Part shown: piece by piece, positions 8,683-18,003 of the stretch
How the letters are laid out: each line of letters starts with the position of its first letter
Position numbering within the stretch: position 1 is the stretch's first letter
From: Tsuneonella litorea
Lineage (GTDB): Bacteria; Pseudomonadota; Alphaproteobacteria; Sphingomonadales; Sphingomonadaceae
NCBI RefSeq assembly: GCF_025154015.1
Contig: NZ_JAOAMV010000007.1
Span: 62,001-126,000 of the forward strand
DNA length: 64,000 nucleotides
Direction of reading: 5' to 3'
Program-made: the position numbers and the translations under genes
Notes under the pieces: model-generated
Databases searched by the model: none
The model's input: the letters and a program-made list of their open reading frames with translations, nothing else
Told to the model about the DNA's origin: nothing

Positions 8683-10836
8683 CTAGAAGCTGACCCGCAC
8701 GCTTGCCGCGAAGTTGCGGCCCGGCAAGGGCGTATAATCCTTGGTCAGGCTGGTCGCGAGGCGCCCGGTCACGTTGAAGATGTTCTCGGCCTTGATCAGC
8801 AGCGTCAGGTTGTCGTTGCCCCGGATCGGGCGCCATGCGAGCGAGGCATCGACGAAGGTGTAGCCGTCGGTGGGCGTTTCGCCCGCCGCGACCTTGTCCT
8901 GCCGCGCGGCCCACGCGACCTCGCCGCGGGCGGTGAACGCCCCGGCTTCCGCCTCGAGTGCGCCGGACAGCGTCAGCGGCGGGATCCGCGGCACGTTGCC
9001 GCTACCGTTGGCGAGGCGGGCGCGCACGTACGAACCCTTGATCTCGCTGCGCAGCGAAACCGGACCGTTCCGGATGACCGGCATCGCGATCTCGCCCTCG
9101 ATGCCGCGATAACTCGCACCGGCCTGCCGGAACTCGAAGACCGGGGCCCCATCGATCTCGCTCCCGGTGTCGGCCTCGTAGATGAAGCCGTCGAAGCGGT
9201 TGTAGAAGCCGGTGAGGGTGAGGTCGGTCCGGCCGATCCGCCCACGGGCAAAGACCTCGCCGCCCCAGGCCCGCTCTGGCGCAAGTCCGGGATCGCCGCG
9301 TTCGTAGACCTGCGTCGCGGGATGGAATCCGTCGACGAGGAGTTCCTCCGGGCTGGGCGCGCGCGCGACCCGGTTGGCATTGACGCCGAGGTCGAATTCG
9401 GGCGCAATCGCATAGCTCAGTCCGATCGCGCCGGAGGCCGTATCGAAGGCGCGGTTGAAACCCGCATCGGGCGCCGCGATCGTCGCGCGTTCGTAACGCC
9501 CCGCGACCTGCAGCCGCAACGCGTCGCCGAGCGGCACTTCCTGGAGCGCGAAGAAGGCGAGATGATCCGACAGGTTGCGCGGAACGATCGCCTCGTCGCC
9601 GATGGTGTCGAGGTGTCGGAAATCGTACTGCACGCCCAGCGAACCGGACCAGCCCGAACGTTCCGCCTGGACGAGCTCGGCGCGGGCTTCGAGCCCTTCG
9701 ACGCTGAACGTCGTGCCCGGCTCCCCGTCGCCCTCGAATTCGGTGTGCGTGTAGTGGCTGTAGGCCGCGTGGCTCGTCAGCTTCTCGAACACCCCATTGC
9801 CCAGCGCCACTTCTGCGCGCATGTCGCCGCGCCATTGCCTGAGGCCGATGTGGCCGGGATCGTTCTCGTCCGTGCCGGGCCGCACGGGCACGCCGTAGTA
9901 GGTGTCGTAGTAGCCGAGCGAGGCGCCGAGGTTGCTGTCGCCGGAAAAGAAGGCAAGGCCGCCCGTCGCGCTCCAGGTGCGTGCGCCGCTGCCGGGAAGC
10001 ACGTCCTTCTGGCCGGCCTGCTCGCGCAGGACCGCCGCCAGCCCCGGATCGCTCGCGGAAACGGCGTCCGCCCGCGACAGCAGCTCGGTGCGCAGCGGTG
10101 CGGCAATGGCATAGCCGGGAATCGCAAGGTCGCCTGTCCGGCTGTAACCGGCATCGACATGCCCGGCGAACCCGCCGCCGAGCGGTGCGTCGAAGGAAAC
10201 CGCGCCCTGCCGCAGGTCGGCCACGGTATTGCCGCTCGCCATGGCGTCGAAGTGAACCGGCTCGTCGGGAAGGCGCAACGGGATGCGCTTGTCGATCAGG
10301 TTGACCGCTCCGCCGATGGCCTGGCTGCCGTAAAGCAGGACGGCGGGGCCGCGCAGAACGTCGATCCGTTCGGCGTTGAACGGGTCGAGCGCGACGGCGT
10401 GGTCGTCCGACACGTTGGACGCGTCGATCGAGCCGATGCCGTCGATCAGCAGCTTTACGCGATTGCCGGAAAAACCGCGCAGAACCGGGCGCGAGGCGCC
10501 GGGCGCAAAGCCGCTCATCGACACGCCCGGCTGTCCGGCCAGCACTTCGCCGACCTGCCCCGCCAGCGACCGCTGGAGCTCGAGGCCCTCGATCGCGGTG
10601 GTGCCCGCGAGCATGTCGAGCCGCTTGAGGCCCGCGGCGGTAACGATGATCTGCCCCCCGCTGGTCTGCCGGTTATGGAGGTCGTCGTCGGGCTGGTCGC
10701 CGGTCGTTGCGGGCGCGGGGGGTGGGGACGGCGCATCCTGCGCGGAGGCCGGCGCGCCCGGCAGGGCGAGCGGCGAGCACAGGAGAAGGGCGATGGCGAT
10801 GCGGCTGGCGCGATGATATACAGTCACGCCGCGCAC
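8683..10836 (-). CDS. TonB-dependent receptor, ZnuD-like
   Basis: Outer-membrane receptor of 717 residues. A signal peptide (ASAQDA near residue 32) and a TonB-box-like QIIVTAAG (about 62-69) precede the plug, which has LRGFSGNRVKLLIDG and IDVLRGPAVLLYGSQAIGGAVNLIDKRIP. The barrel ends in VRVSF. The DHAV...ERIDVLRGPA...DKRIP pattern and APSPEELLVDGFHPATQVYERGD resemble the ZnuD zinc/haem receptor group, so zinc uptake is a reasonable guess and no more. The start is GTG at 10836; GTG at 10827, with AGGTG upstream, is equally possible. No convincing Zur or Fur site was found upstream. Confidence 0.88.
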   Translation of the reverse strand: MRGVTVYHRASRIAIALLLCSPLALPGAPASAQDAPSPPPAPATTGDQPDDDLHNRQTSGGQIIVTAAGLKRLDMLAGTTAIEGLELQRSLAGQVGEVLAGQPGVSMSGFAPGASRPVLRGFSGNRVKLLIDGIGSIDASNVSDDHAVALDPFNAERIDVLRGPAVLLYGSQAIGGAVNLIDKRIPLRLPDEPVHFDAMASGNTVADLRQGAVSFDAPLGGGFAGHVDAGYSRTGDLAIPGYAIAAPLRTELLSRADAVSASDPGLAAVLREQAGQKDVLPGSGARTWSATGGLAFFSGDSNLGASLGYYDTYYGVPVRPGTDENDPGHIGLRQWRGDMRAEVALGNGVFEKLTSHAAYSHYTHTEFEGDGEPGTTFSVEGLEARAELVQAERSGWSGSLGVQYDFRHLDTIGDEAIVPRNLSDHLAFFALQEVPLGDALRLQVAGRYERATIAAPDAGFNRAFDTASGAIGLSYAIAPEFDLGVNANRVARAPSPEELLVDGFHPATQVYERGDPGLAPERAWGGEVFARGRIGRTDLTLTGFYNRFDGFIYEADTGSEIDGAPVFEFRQAGASYRGIEGEIAMPVIRNGPVSLRSEIKGSYVRARLANGSGNVPRIPPLTLSGALEAEAGAFTARGEVAWAARQDKVAAGETPTDGYTFVDASLAWRPIRGNDNLTLLIKAENIFNVTGRLATSLTKDYTPLPGRNFAASVRVSF

Positions 10837-11032
10837 CTAGCCGGACCGCCGCGCGGTGCAAGTCAATTGTGCAGCGCACCAGACAAAACGCGTCTGCCGA
10901 ACGACGAGCGGCGTGGCACGGGGAAACGGCAGTCCCGACCGGCGAATCGCTCAGCCGGCGCAAGGGCGCGGGCCGGGTCGCTATGCTGCGGTCCCGTCGC
11001 GGGAACGCGCCATGCGATCTGGATCGGAAAGA

Positions 11033-11107
11033 TGGAGCGGGCGAAGAGATTCGAACTCTCGACCCCAACCTTGGCAAGGTTGTGCTCTACCCCTGAGCTA
11101 CGCCCGC
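11033..11107 (-). tRNA. tRNA-Gly (anticodon GCC)
   Basis: Read on the minus strand it folds as a full cloverleaf. The acceptor stem pairs GCGGGCG (from 11107) with CGCCCGC, and the D-arm is GCTCAGGGGTAGAGC. The anticodon loop TTGCCAA has GCC in the middle, and the T-arm is GAGAG-TTCGAAT-CTCTT. The discriminator base is T and CCA is encoded in the gene (11033-11035). The rest of 10837-11307, on both sides of this gene, shows no convincing protein gene. Confidence 0.95.
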
Positions 11108-11307
11108 TCACTGGCGTTGGCCTGGGACCGTGGTCCCGGGCCGGGGAGGCGCGCGATTAGCAACAGGTGCGAGGGGCCGCAAGCGCAAAATCGCCCCATT
11201 TCGCTCGCACCGGTTTTCGCTTCACAAACGCGGGCGAAGGCCCACATTGGCCTCACGCATCCGAACGGCGCATCCAACGCGCAACCGACGCAAGAGGGGA
11301 CCGGCAC

Positions 11308-12222
11308 GTGGCCAGCATGGGTTTGAACCTGGAAGAGCAGAAGGCGGTCGACCGCTTCCGCAAGGACATCGTCGAACCGTCGATGACCAATCTGGTCGTG
11401 CTCGATTTCTGGGCCGAATGGTGCGGGCCGTGCAAGGCGCTGACCCCGGTCCTCGAGAAGGTCTGCGCCGACTATGCCGACAAGGGCGTGGTGCTGGCCA
11501 AGATCAATGTCGACGAGGAACAGTTCATCGCCGCGCAGTTCCAGGTGCGCTCGATCCCCACGGTCTATGCAATGTTCCAGGGCCAGCCGGTCGCCGACCT
11601 GACCAACGCCCGCACCGAATCGCAGCTGAAGGCGATGCTCGACCAGCTGCTTGACCAGTTGCCGCTGGGCGGCGACGCCGCGCGCCAGGCCAAGGCCGAC
11701 GTCGCCCAGTTCGTCGAGATGGGCGAACAGGTCCTGGCCGACGGTGACGGCGAGCGGGCGGCGGGGATCTTTTCCCAGGTCGTCGAGATGGCGCCCGATG
11801 ATGCCGCGGCCCACGCCGGGCTGATCCGCGCGCTCGTCGCCGCCGGCCGCGCCGAGGATGCCCAGGCGCATGCCGCCGCCCTTGACGAAAAGCTCGCTGG
11901 CGATCCCGCGGTGAGGACGGCGCTCTCGGCGCTCGAACTTGCAGGCGAGCGGGTCGACGACAGCGAACTGCAGGCGCTCCGCGCCGCGGCGGCCGAACGG
12001 CCGGCCGACATGGAGGCGCAGATGGCCTATGCCGAAGCCGCTTTCGCCAGCGGCGACCGCGAGGCCGCGGGCGAAACGCTGCTCGGCATGATCCGCACCG
12101 ATCGCGAATGGAACGACGGCGCCGCCCGCGCGCGGCTGGTCAAGATGTTCGAGGCGGTCGGGCTGGAAGACCCGTGGACGGTCGCCACCCGGCGCAAGCT
12201 TTCGACGCTGCTGTTCGGATAG
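11308..12222 (+). CDS. Thioredoxin-domain / tetratricopeptide co-chaperone (CnoX/YbbN type)
   Basis: 304 residues. The N-terminal thioredoxin fold carries the active-site WCGPCK motif near residue 38 and the cis-proline loop RSIPTVY. The C-terminal half is Ala-rich helical repeats of the TPR kind (DPAVRTALSALELAGE, DMEAQMAYAEAAFASGDREAAGETLLGMI). Proteins of this design (CnoX, formerly YbbN) hold oxidised clients and pass them to GroEL/DnaK. The intact CxxC suggests it may also be a working thiol oxidoreductase, unlike the E. coli version. The start is GTG at 11308 with GAGGGGA 7 bases upstream; ATG at 11317 is the alternative. Two bases separate its stop from the next gene. Confidence 0.88.
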   Translation: MASMGLNLEEQKAVDRFRKDIVEPSMTNLVVLDFWAEWCGPCKALTPVLEKVCADYADKGVVLAKINVDEEQFIAAQFQVRSIPTVYAMFQGQPVADLTNARTESQLKAMLDQLLDQLPLGGDAARQAKADVAQFVEMGEQVLADGDGERAAGIFSQVVEMAPDDAAAHAGLIRALVAAGRAEDAQAHAAALDEKLAGDPAVRTALSALELAGERVDDSELQALRAAAAERPADMEAQMAYAEAAFASGDREAAGETLLGMIRTDREWNDGAARARLVKMFEAVGLEDPWTVATRRKLSTLLFG

Positions 12223-12224
12223 CC

Positions 12225-12836
12225 GTGGCGACCCGCCTGTCGATCTTTCCGCTGCCGGGCGCGATCCTTTTCCCCGGATTGCACCTGCCGCTGCACATAT
12301 TCGAGCCGCGCTACCGCGCGCTCGTCGGCGATGCGCTCGCCCGCGATCGCCGGATCGCGATGATCCAGCCCCAGACCGCGGCCGAAGGCGCGCCGCTCTA
12401 TGACGTGGGCTGCGTCGGCAAGATCGACGAGGTCGAGGCACTGGACGATGGCCGCTACAACATCGTGCTCGCCGGCGAGGCGCGCTTCCGCGTCCGCCGC
12501 GAACTCGACGTCACGACCCCGTTCCGGCAGGTCGAGGCGGACCTTCTCGCGGATGACGGGAGCGAGACACTCGCCAGCGTCGAGCGTGCCGGTTTCGAGC
12601 AGGAGGCGCGCGCTTTTGCCGAGGCGCAGGGTTATCTCGTCGACTGGGATTCGGTCGCCCGGCTCGACGATCGTACGCTGATCGACGGCGTCAGCCAGAT
12701 CGCGCCGTTCGATCCGGCTGCCAAGCAGGCGCTGCTGGAGGCCGAAACCCTGTCGCAGCGGTGCGAGCTCCTGATCCAGCTCATGCATTTCTTCGGCCGT
12801 TCGGACCCCGACGAGGAGCGGGTCACCCTGCAGTAG
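12225..12836 (+). CDS. LON peptidase substrate-binding (N-terminal) domain protein
   Basis: 203 residues consisting only of the Lon N-terminal domain. The diagnostic opening is LSIFPLPGAILFPGLHLPLHIFEPRYRAL, and VGCVGKIDEVEALDDGRYNIVLAGEARFRV follows. No ATPase or Ser-Lys protease domain is present. Such stand-alone proteins are common in alphaproteobacteria next to a thioredoxin gene, as here. They may bind unfolded protein, but the function is unproven. The start is GTG at 12225, two bases after the upstream stop, implying one transcript with the co-chaperone gene. The stop is one base from the convergent gltX stop. Confidence 0.88.
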   Translation: MATRLSIFPLPGAILFPGLHLPLHIFEPRYRALVGDALARDRRIAMIQPQTAAEGAPLYDVGCVGKIDEVEALDDGRYNIVLAGEARFRVRRELDVTTPFRQVEADLLADDGSETLASVERAGFEQEARAFAEAQGYLVDWDSVARLDDRTLIDGVSQIAPFDPAAKQALLEAETLSQRCELLIQLMHFFGRSDPDEERVTLQ

Positions 12837-12837
12837 G

Positions 12838-14193
12838 TCAGGCCCCGGCGGCCGCCTTCTCCAGCCGCTCGCGCGCCGCCGCTTCACCGATCAGCGGCAG
12901 CAACGCGTGCATGTCGGGGCCGTGGTCCATTCCGGTGAGCGCCTGGCGCAGCGGCAGGAACAGCGCCTTGCCCTTGCGCCCGGTCGCGTCCTTGAGCGCG
13001 GCGGTCAGCGCGGCCCACGGATCGTCGCCCCAGGTCATCACAGACGCCGCGAGCGCAAGATAGGCGCGCGTGTCGTCATCGAACGCAGGCGGTTCGACCG
13101 GCCCGGTTACCACGCGCCACCAGTCGGCCGCGTCGGACACCGTCTCGAGATTCGGGCGGATCGCCAGCCACGCGGCCTCGTCCATTCCCGCGGGCAGCCG
13201 GTCTGCGACCTGGGCGTAGTCCAGCTGGTGGACGATCGCGTGATTCAGACGTTCGAGCTCGGCCTCGTCGAAACGCGCGGGCGCGCGCCCGAAGGTCGCG
13301 AGGTCGAACGTCTCGATCAGCACCTGGCGGTTCGCGATCGGTTCGACCGGTAGCGATGTTCCCAGCCGCGCGAGCAGCGCGACCAGCGCCTCCGGCTCGA
13401 TCCCGTTCTCGCGCAGCGCGGACGCCGACAGCGATCCGAGACGTTTCGACAGCTTGCCTTCGCGCCCGACCAGCAGCGCCTCGTGCGCGAATCCCGGGAG
13501 CGTTTTCGCTGCACCGAAGCCTGCAGCAAAAAGCGCGGTAAACATCTGGATTTGCACGGCAGTATTGCTGACGTGGTCCTCGCCCCTCAGCACGTCGGTA
13601 ACGCCCATCTCGGCGTCGTCGATCGCGCTTGGCAGCATGTAGAGCCACGACCCGTCGGCGCGGCGGATCACCGGGTCGGAAAGCTGCGCGGGATCGAAGT
13701 GCTGGCGCCCGCGGATGCCGTCGTCCCACTCGATCGGCGCGTCGTGGTCGAGCCGGAAGCGCCAGTGCGGCATCGTCCCTTCGGCCGCGAAACGCGCGTG
13801 GTCGGCGTCGGTCAGCGCCAGCCCCGCGCGGTCGTAGATCGGCGGCAGGCCGCGTCCCAGGAGGACCTTGCGCTTGAGTTCGAGTTCCTGCGCAGTCTCG
13901 TAGCAGCGGTAGACGCGCCCCGCCTCGCGCAGCTTCGCGAACGCGTCCTCGTATATCGCCAGCCGCGCCGACTGGCGCTCCTCGCCATCGGGTTCGAGCC
14001 CGAGCCAGGCGAGGTCCGCGCGGATCGCTTCGACGTATTCCTCGCGGCTGCGCTCGGCGTCGGTGTCGTCGATGCGCAGCAGGAACCGCCCGCCGTGCCG
14101 GCGCGCGAGCAGCCAGGCGTGGAGCGCGGTGCGGATGTTGCCGACGTGGAGCAATCCCGTGGGCGAGGGGGCGAAGCGGGTAACGGTGGTCAT
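12838..14193 (-). CDS. gltX: Glutamyl-tRNA synthetase
   Basis: Class I aminoacyl-tRNA synthetase of 451 residues charging tRNA-Glu. The HIGH-type motif is seen as PTGLLHVGN (residues 11-19), the KMSKS-type as GKLSKR (about 243-248), and the N-terminal RFAPSPTG is diagnostic. The length and the shortened C-terminal anticodon-binding part fit the second, GltX2-like enzyme that alphaproteobacteria often carry. Whether it charges tRNA-Glu only, or also tRNA-Gln, cannot be judged here. It overlaps the end of metW by 4 bp, so it is probably translated from the metXW transcript. Confidence 0.94.
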   Translation of the reverse strand: MTTVTRFAPSPTGLLHVGNIRTALHAWLLARRHGGRFLLRIDDTDAERSREEYVEAIRADLAWLGLEPDGEERQSARLAIYEDAFAKLREAGRVYRCYETAQELELKRKVLLGRGLPPIYDRAGLALTDADHARFAAEGTMPHWRFRLDHDAPIEWDDGIRGRQHFDPAQLSDPVIRRADGSWLYMLPSAIDDAEMGVTDVLRGEDHVSNTAVQIQMFTALFAAGFGAAKTLPGFAHEALLVGREGKLSKRLGSLSASALRENGIEPEALVALLARLGTSLPVEPIANRQVLIETFDLATFGRAPARFDEAELERLNHAIVHQLDYAQVADRLPAGMDEAAWLAIRPNLETVSDAADWWRVVTGPVEPPAFDDDTRAYLALAASVMTWGDDPWAALTAALKDATGRKGKALFLPLRQALTGMDHGPDMHALLPLIGEAAARERLEKAAAGA

Positions 14194-14789
14194 CGGGAGA
14201 GCTCAAACAGGGCATATTCGGCGCGCCAGTTCGCACCCGCAGAGCCGACGGGCCGCTCGCCGGAAAAGAACCACTCGCGCTCGATCCGCACGTCCATCGC
14301 GCGCACCAGTTCGCGAAAGTCGAGAACGGTGACGTGGTGGATGTTCTGCGTCTCGAACCAGCTCACGGGCAGGTGGCGGGTCACCGGCATACGTCCGCCC
14401 AGCGCCAGCGACGCGCGCATGCGCCAGTGGGCGAAGTTGGGAAACGAGACGAACGCCTGCCGCCCCACCCGCAGCAGTTCGTCGAGCATCCGGTCGGGCC
14501 GCGCCGCGGTCTGCAGCGTCTGGCTGAGGATCGCGTAGTCGAACGCCTTGTCGGGATAGTCGGCGAGGTCGCGGTCGGCATCGCCCTGCACCACCGACAG
14601 CCCGCGCGAGACGCAGCGTTCGACCAGCGCGGGATCGATTTCCATTCCGCGCGCATCGCAGTCCTTCGCGCCGAGCGCCGCCATCAGCGCCCCGTCGCCG
14701 CAGCCGATGTCGAGCACGCGGGTGCCCGGCGCGACGTTCGCGGCTATGACCGCCAGGTCGGGCCGCAGATGCGTGGCAGCCCCGCTCAC
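14190..14789 (-). CDS. metW: Methionine biosynthesis protein MetW
   Basis: 199 residues with a class I SAM-dependent methyltransferase fold: [18 protein letters not shown] at about 24-42, [11 protein letters not shown]-type motif IV and the MetW-specific [39 protein letters not shown]. MetW accompanies MetX in alphaproteobacteria and is needed for homoserine O-acetyltransferase function. It starts inside the end of metX (4-bp overlap) and ends inside the start of gltX (4-bp overlap), so it is translationally coupled on both sides. Confidence 0.95.
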   Translation of the reverse strand: MSGAATHLRPDLAVIAANVAPGTRVLDIGCGDGALMAALGAKDCDARGMEIDPALVERCVSRGLSVVQGDADRDLADYPDKAFDYAILSQTLQTAARPDRMLDELLRVGRQAFVSFPNFAHWRMRASLALGGRMPVTRHLPVSWFETQNIHHVTVLDFRELVRAMDVRIEREWFFSGERPVGSAGANWRAEYALFELSR

Positions 14790-15883
14790 CCGATGAAGCC
14801 TTTGACCACGCGGTCGAGCGCCGGGTGTTCGAGCAGGAAGCTGTCGTGGCCGTTCGGTGCCGAGAGCTCGACAAAGCTGACCGCCGCGCCTGCCGCGTTG
14901 AGGGCGTGAACCACGTGACGGCTTTCCGCGGTCGGATAGAGCCAGTCCGAATCGAAGCTGACGAGGCAGAACCGCGCCTTGCTGCCCGCGAACGCCTCGG
15001 CGAGCCTGCCGCCGTGCTCCTCCGCGAGATCGAAGTAATCCATCGCGCGGGTGATGTAGAGATAGCTGTTGGCGTCGAACCGCTGGGTGAAGCCGCTGCC
15101 CTGGTAGCGCAGGTAGCTTTCGACCTGGAAATCGGCGTCGAAGCCGAAGGTCTTGCTGTCCCGGTCCTGCAGGTTCCGCCCGAACTTGTCGGTGAGGCCA
15201 GCTTCGCTGAGGTAGGTGATGTGCGCCGCCATCCGCGCGACGCTGAGGCCCTTGTCCGGCTGCCTGCCCGATCCGTAATAGTCGCCGTCCTGCCAGTCGG
15301 GATCAGCCATCACCGCCTGCCGGCCGACTTCGTGGAAGGCGATGTTCTGCGCCGAGTGGCGGGCAGTGGTCGCGATCGCGAGCACGCGGGCGGCGCGTTC
15401 GGGAAAGTTCGCCGCCAGGCTCAGCGCCTGCATCCCGCCCATCGACCCGCCGACGACCGCGTGCAGCCGCTCGATGCCCAGCGCGTCGAGCAGCGCAACC
15501 TCGGCGCGGACCATGTCGCGGATGGTGATCACGGGAAACCGCATGGCCCAGGGCTTGCCGTCCGGCGCCATGCTCGCCGGGCCGGTCGATCCCATGCAGC
15601 CGCCGATGACGTTGGCGCAGATCACGTGAAAGCGGTTCGTGTCGATCGGCTTGCCGGGGCCCACCATCCGTTCCCACCAGCCGGGCTTGCCGGTCACGGG
15701 GTGGTCGCTGGCGACGTACTGGTCACCGGTGAGGGCGTGGCACACGAGAATCGCGTTGCCGCGATCCGCGGCGAGGTCGCCATAGGTCTCGTAGGCGACC
15801 TCGACGCCCGCCAGCGACTGCCCGCCGTCGAGCGGCAGCGGTTCGGACAGCGTCACGCGCTTGGTGGGGGCGGCGGGGGCCAT
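14786..15883 (-). CDS. metX: Homoserine O-acetyltransferase
   Basis: Acylates homoserine, the first committed step of methionine synthesis. The 365-residue alpha/beta hydrolase has the nucleophile elbow [10 protein letters not shown] (Ser near 148), the acid in [10 protein letters not shown] and the catalytic His in NGHDSF near 343. The frame stays open far upstream, but the ATG at 15883 matches the family N-terminus ([15 protein letters not shown]). It lies 111 bp from the divergent hisC start. I looked for a SAM riboswitch in that gap and saw none of the conserved SAM-II core. Transcribed together with metW and gltX. Confidence 0.95.
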   Translation of the reverse strand: MAPAAPTKRVTLSEPLPLDGGQSLAGVEVAYETYGDLAADRGNAILVCHALTGDQYVASDHPVTGKPGWWERMVGPGKPIDTNRFHVICANVIGGCMGSTGPASMAPDGKPWAMRFPVITIRDMVRAEVALLDALGIERLHAVVGGSMGGMQALSLAANFPERAARVLAIATTARHSAQNIAFHEVGRQAVMADPDWQDGDYYGSGRQPDKGLSVARMAAHITYLSEAGLTDKFGRNLQDRDSKTFGFDADFQVESYLRYQGSGFTQRFDANSYLYITRAMDYFDLAEEHGGRLAEAFAGSKARFCLVSFDSDWLYPTAESRHVVHALNAAGAAVSFVELSAPNGHDSFLLEHPALDRVVKGFIG

Positions 15884-15994
15884 GGCGGCGCGGCTTGGCG
15901 GCAACGGGCGCGCGCTGTCAACAAGTCTCATGCCGAGCGCACCAAGGAGGATTTTGTTCGCAAGGGGCGCTGCGGCCGCTATGCGCCTGTCGCG

Positions 15995-17095
15995 ATGGCG
16001 ATGCGTCCCACCCTGAAGCCCTGGATCGAGGGCATCCACGTCTACGTCCCCGGCAAGGCTGCGGGCGCCGACGGCAAGCCGCTGGTCAAGCTTTCGGCGA
16101 ACGAGAACCCGTTCGGCACCTCGCCCGCTGCGCTCGCCGCGAAGTCCGGTGCCGAGGCGCCGTGCCGCTACCCCGACCCTGGCAGCACCGCGTTGCGCGA
16201 GGCGATCGGCGCGAAGTTCGGAATCGATCCGGCGCGCGTCGTCTGCGGGACGGGGTCGGACGAACTGCTGCAACTCGCCGCGAACGCTTTCGCGGGTCCG
16301 GGGGACGAGGTGCTGTTCCCCCGCTACAGCTTCATGGTCTACGACATCGCCGCGCGCCGCGCCGGGGCAAGCCCGATCGAGACCGCCGATGCGGACTACG
16401 GCTGCGACGTCGATGCTTTGCTCGCCGCGATCACCGACCGGACCCGCGTGGTCTACCTCGCCAATCCGAACAACCCGACCGGCAGCTACCTTCCCGCGAA
16501 GGAGATCGCGCGGCTCCATGCCGGGTTGCCGAAGGACGTGCTGTTCGTGCTCGACCAAGCTTACGCCGAATACCTCGCCCTGGGCGAGGACGACGGCGGG
16601 TTGGCGCTCGCGGAGGCGCACGAGAACGTGCTCGTCACGCGCACGTTCTCGAAGATCCACGGGCTTGCCGGGGAACGGATCGGCTGGGCGACGGGCGCGC
16701 CGCACCTGATCGAGGCGCTGAATCGTATCCGCGGACCGTTCAACGTGACCAACACGGGGCAGGCCGCGGCACTCGCGGCGCTCGGCGACGATGGTTTCGT
16801 CGAGCGCAGCCGCGCGCAGAACGCGGCCAATCGCGCGCGGCTGACCGACGCGCTTGCGGCGCTCGGCAACCACGGCATCCGCCCCTTGCCGAGCGAGGGC
16901 AATTTCGTGCTCGTGTTGTTCGAGGGCGCGCTGACGGCCGAGGCCGCGCTCGGTGTGCTCGCTCAGGCCGGCTACTCGGTGCGGCACCTGCCGGGGCAGG
17001 GCCTCGGCCACGCGCTGCGCATCACGGTGGGCACCGCCGCGGACATGGACGCGGTCGCCGCGGCGATCCGCCGGGCGGCCGAGCGCGCCGGATGA
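15995..17095 (+). CDS. hisC: Histidinol-phosphate aminotransferase (probably also aromatic aminotransferase)
   Basis: 366-residue fold-type I PLP enzyme: LSANENPFG, the NPNNPTG loop, LDQAYAEY and the PLP lysine near 220 in [16 protein letters not shown]. The C-terminal RITVGT holds the carboxylate-binding Arg. It overlaps tyrC by 4 bp (ATGA). In Zymomonas mobilis, a relative, the same hisC-tyrC arrangement encodes an aminotransferase that also serves phenylalanine and tyrosine synthesis, so a dual role is likely here. Start ATG 15995; ATG 16001 is also possible. A strong AAGGAGG at 15944 is too far upstream and lacks an in-frame start nearby. Confidence 0.93.
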   Translation: MAMRPTLKPWIEGIHVYVPGKAAGADGKPLVKLSANENPFGTSPAALAAKSGAEAPCRYPDPGSTALREAIGAKFGIDPARVVCGTGSDELLQLAANAFAGPGDEVLFPRYSFMVYDIAARRAGASPIETADADYGCDVDALLAAITDRTRVVYLANPNNPTGSYLPAKEIARLHAGLPKDVLFVLDQAYAEYLALGEDDGGLALAEAHENVLVTRTFSKIHGLAGERIGWATGAPHLIEALNRIRGPFNVTNTGQAAALAALGDDGFVERSRAQNAANRARLTDALAALGNHGIRPLPSEGNFVLVLFEGALTAEAALGVLAQAGYSVRHLPGQGLGHALRITVGTAADMDAVAAAIRRAAERAG

Positions 17096-18003
17096 TCTTC
17101 CGGCGCATCGCGGTCATCGGGCTAGGGCTCCTCGGAGGGTCGGTCGGCCTTGCCGTCGCCGAAAACCTGCCCGGCTGCACGACGACCGGCTTCGACGCCG
17201 ACCCTGAGGTGCGCCGACGGGCCGCGATCCGCGGGCTGGTGAGCCGCGTCTGCGAGACCGCCGCCGAGGCGGTGGCCGAGGCCGAGCTGGTCATCTTCTG
17301 CGTTCCCGTCGGCGCGATGGGCGCGGCCGCGTCGGCGATCGCCGGCGCCCTGCCCAAGGATGCGCTGGTCAGCGACGTCGGCTCCTCCAAGGCCGCGGTG
17401 ACCGAGGCGCTGCGGGCCGCGCTGCCGGGCGCCATCGTGGTCCCCGCGCACCCCGTCGCCGGGACCGAGCGAAGCGGGCCGGACGCGGGGTTCGCGCACC
17501 TGTTCCGCCATCGCTGGTGCATCCTGACGCCGCCCGACGACGCCGACCCGGCAGCGGTCTCCCGGCTGGCGGCGTTCTGGGAGGCGCTCGGGGCCAACGT
17601 CGAGATCATGGACGCGGCGCACCACGACCTCGTGCTCGCGGTGACGAGCCACATCCCGCACCTCATCGCCTATACCATCGTCGGCACCGCGTCGGACCTC
17701 GAAGACGTGACCCGCAGCGAAGTGATCAAGTATTCGGCCGGGGGTTTTCGCGATTTCACCCGGATCGCGGCGAGCGACCCGGTCATGTGGCGCGACGTCT
17801 TCCTGACCAATCGCGATGCGGTGCTGGAGATGCTCGGCCGGTTCACCGAGGACCTGACGGCGCTCCAGCGCGCGATCCGGCGCGGCGACGGCGCGGCGCT
17901 GCACGACCTGTTCACCCGCACGCGCGACATTCGCCGCTCGATCGTGGAGCAGGGCCAGGACGACGCGCGGCCCGATTTCGGCCGCAGCGACCACGAGGAC
18001 TAG
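17092..18003 (+). CDS. tyrC: Prephenate/arogenate (cyclohexadienyl) dehydrogenase
   Basis: NAD-dependent dehydrogenase of tyrosine synthesis, 303 residues. An N-terminal Rossmann fold has [10 protein letters not shown] at 10-19, [10 protein letters not shown] follows, and the signature [19 protein letters not shown] holds the catalytic His. The helical prephenate-binding part has [17 protein letters not shown] and [16 protein letters not shown], both classic for the family. It is coupled to hisC by an ATGA overlap. Its stop TAG overlaps the convergent plsC stop through the palindrome CTAG, leaving no room for a separate terminator. Confidence 0.95.
   Translation: MIFRRIAVIGLGLLGGSVGLAVAENLPGCTTTGFDADPEVRRRAAIRGLVSRVCETAAEAVAEAELVIFCVPVGAMGAAASAIAGALPKDALVSDVGSSKAAVTEALRAALPGAIVVPAHPVAGTERSGPDAGFAHLFRHRWCILTPPDDADPAAVSRLAAFWEALGANVEIMDAAHHDLVLAVTSHIPHLIAYTIVGTASDLEDVTRSEVIKYSAGGFRDFTRIAASDPVMWRDVFLTNRDAVLEMLGRFTEDLTALQRAIRRGDGAALHDLFTRTRDIRRSIVEQGQDDARPDFGRSDHED

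Noticed and set aside
15884-15994. Possible SAM riboswitch between metX and hisC
   Set aside because: The conserved pseudoknot core expected for SAM-II was not found on the minus strand before metX; the AAGGAGG there belongs to no usable start.
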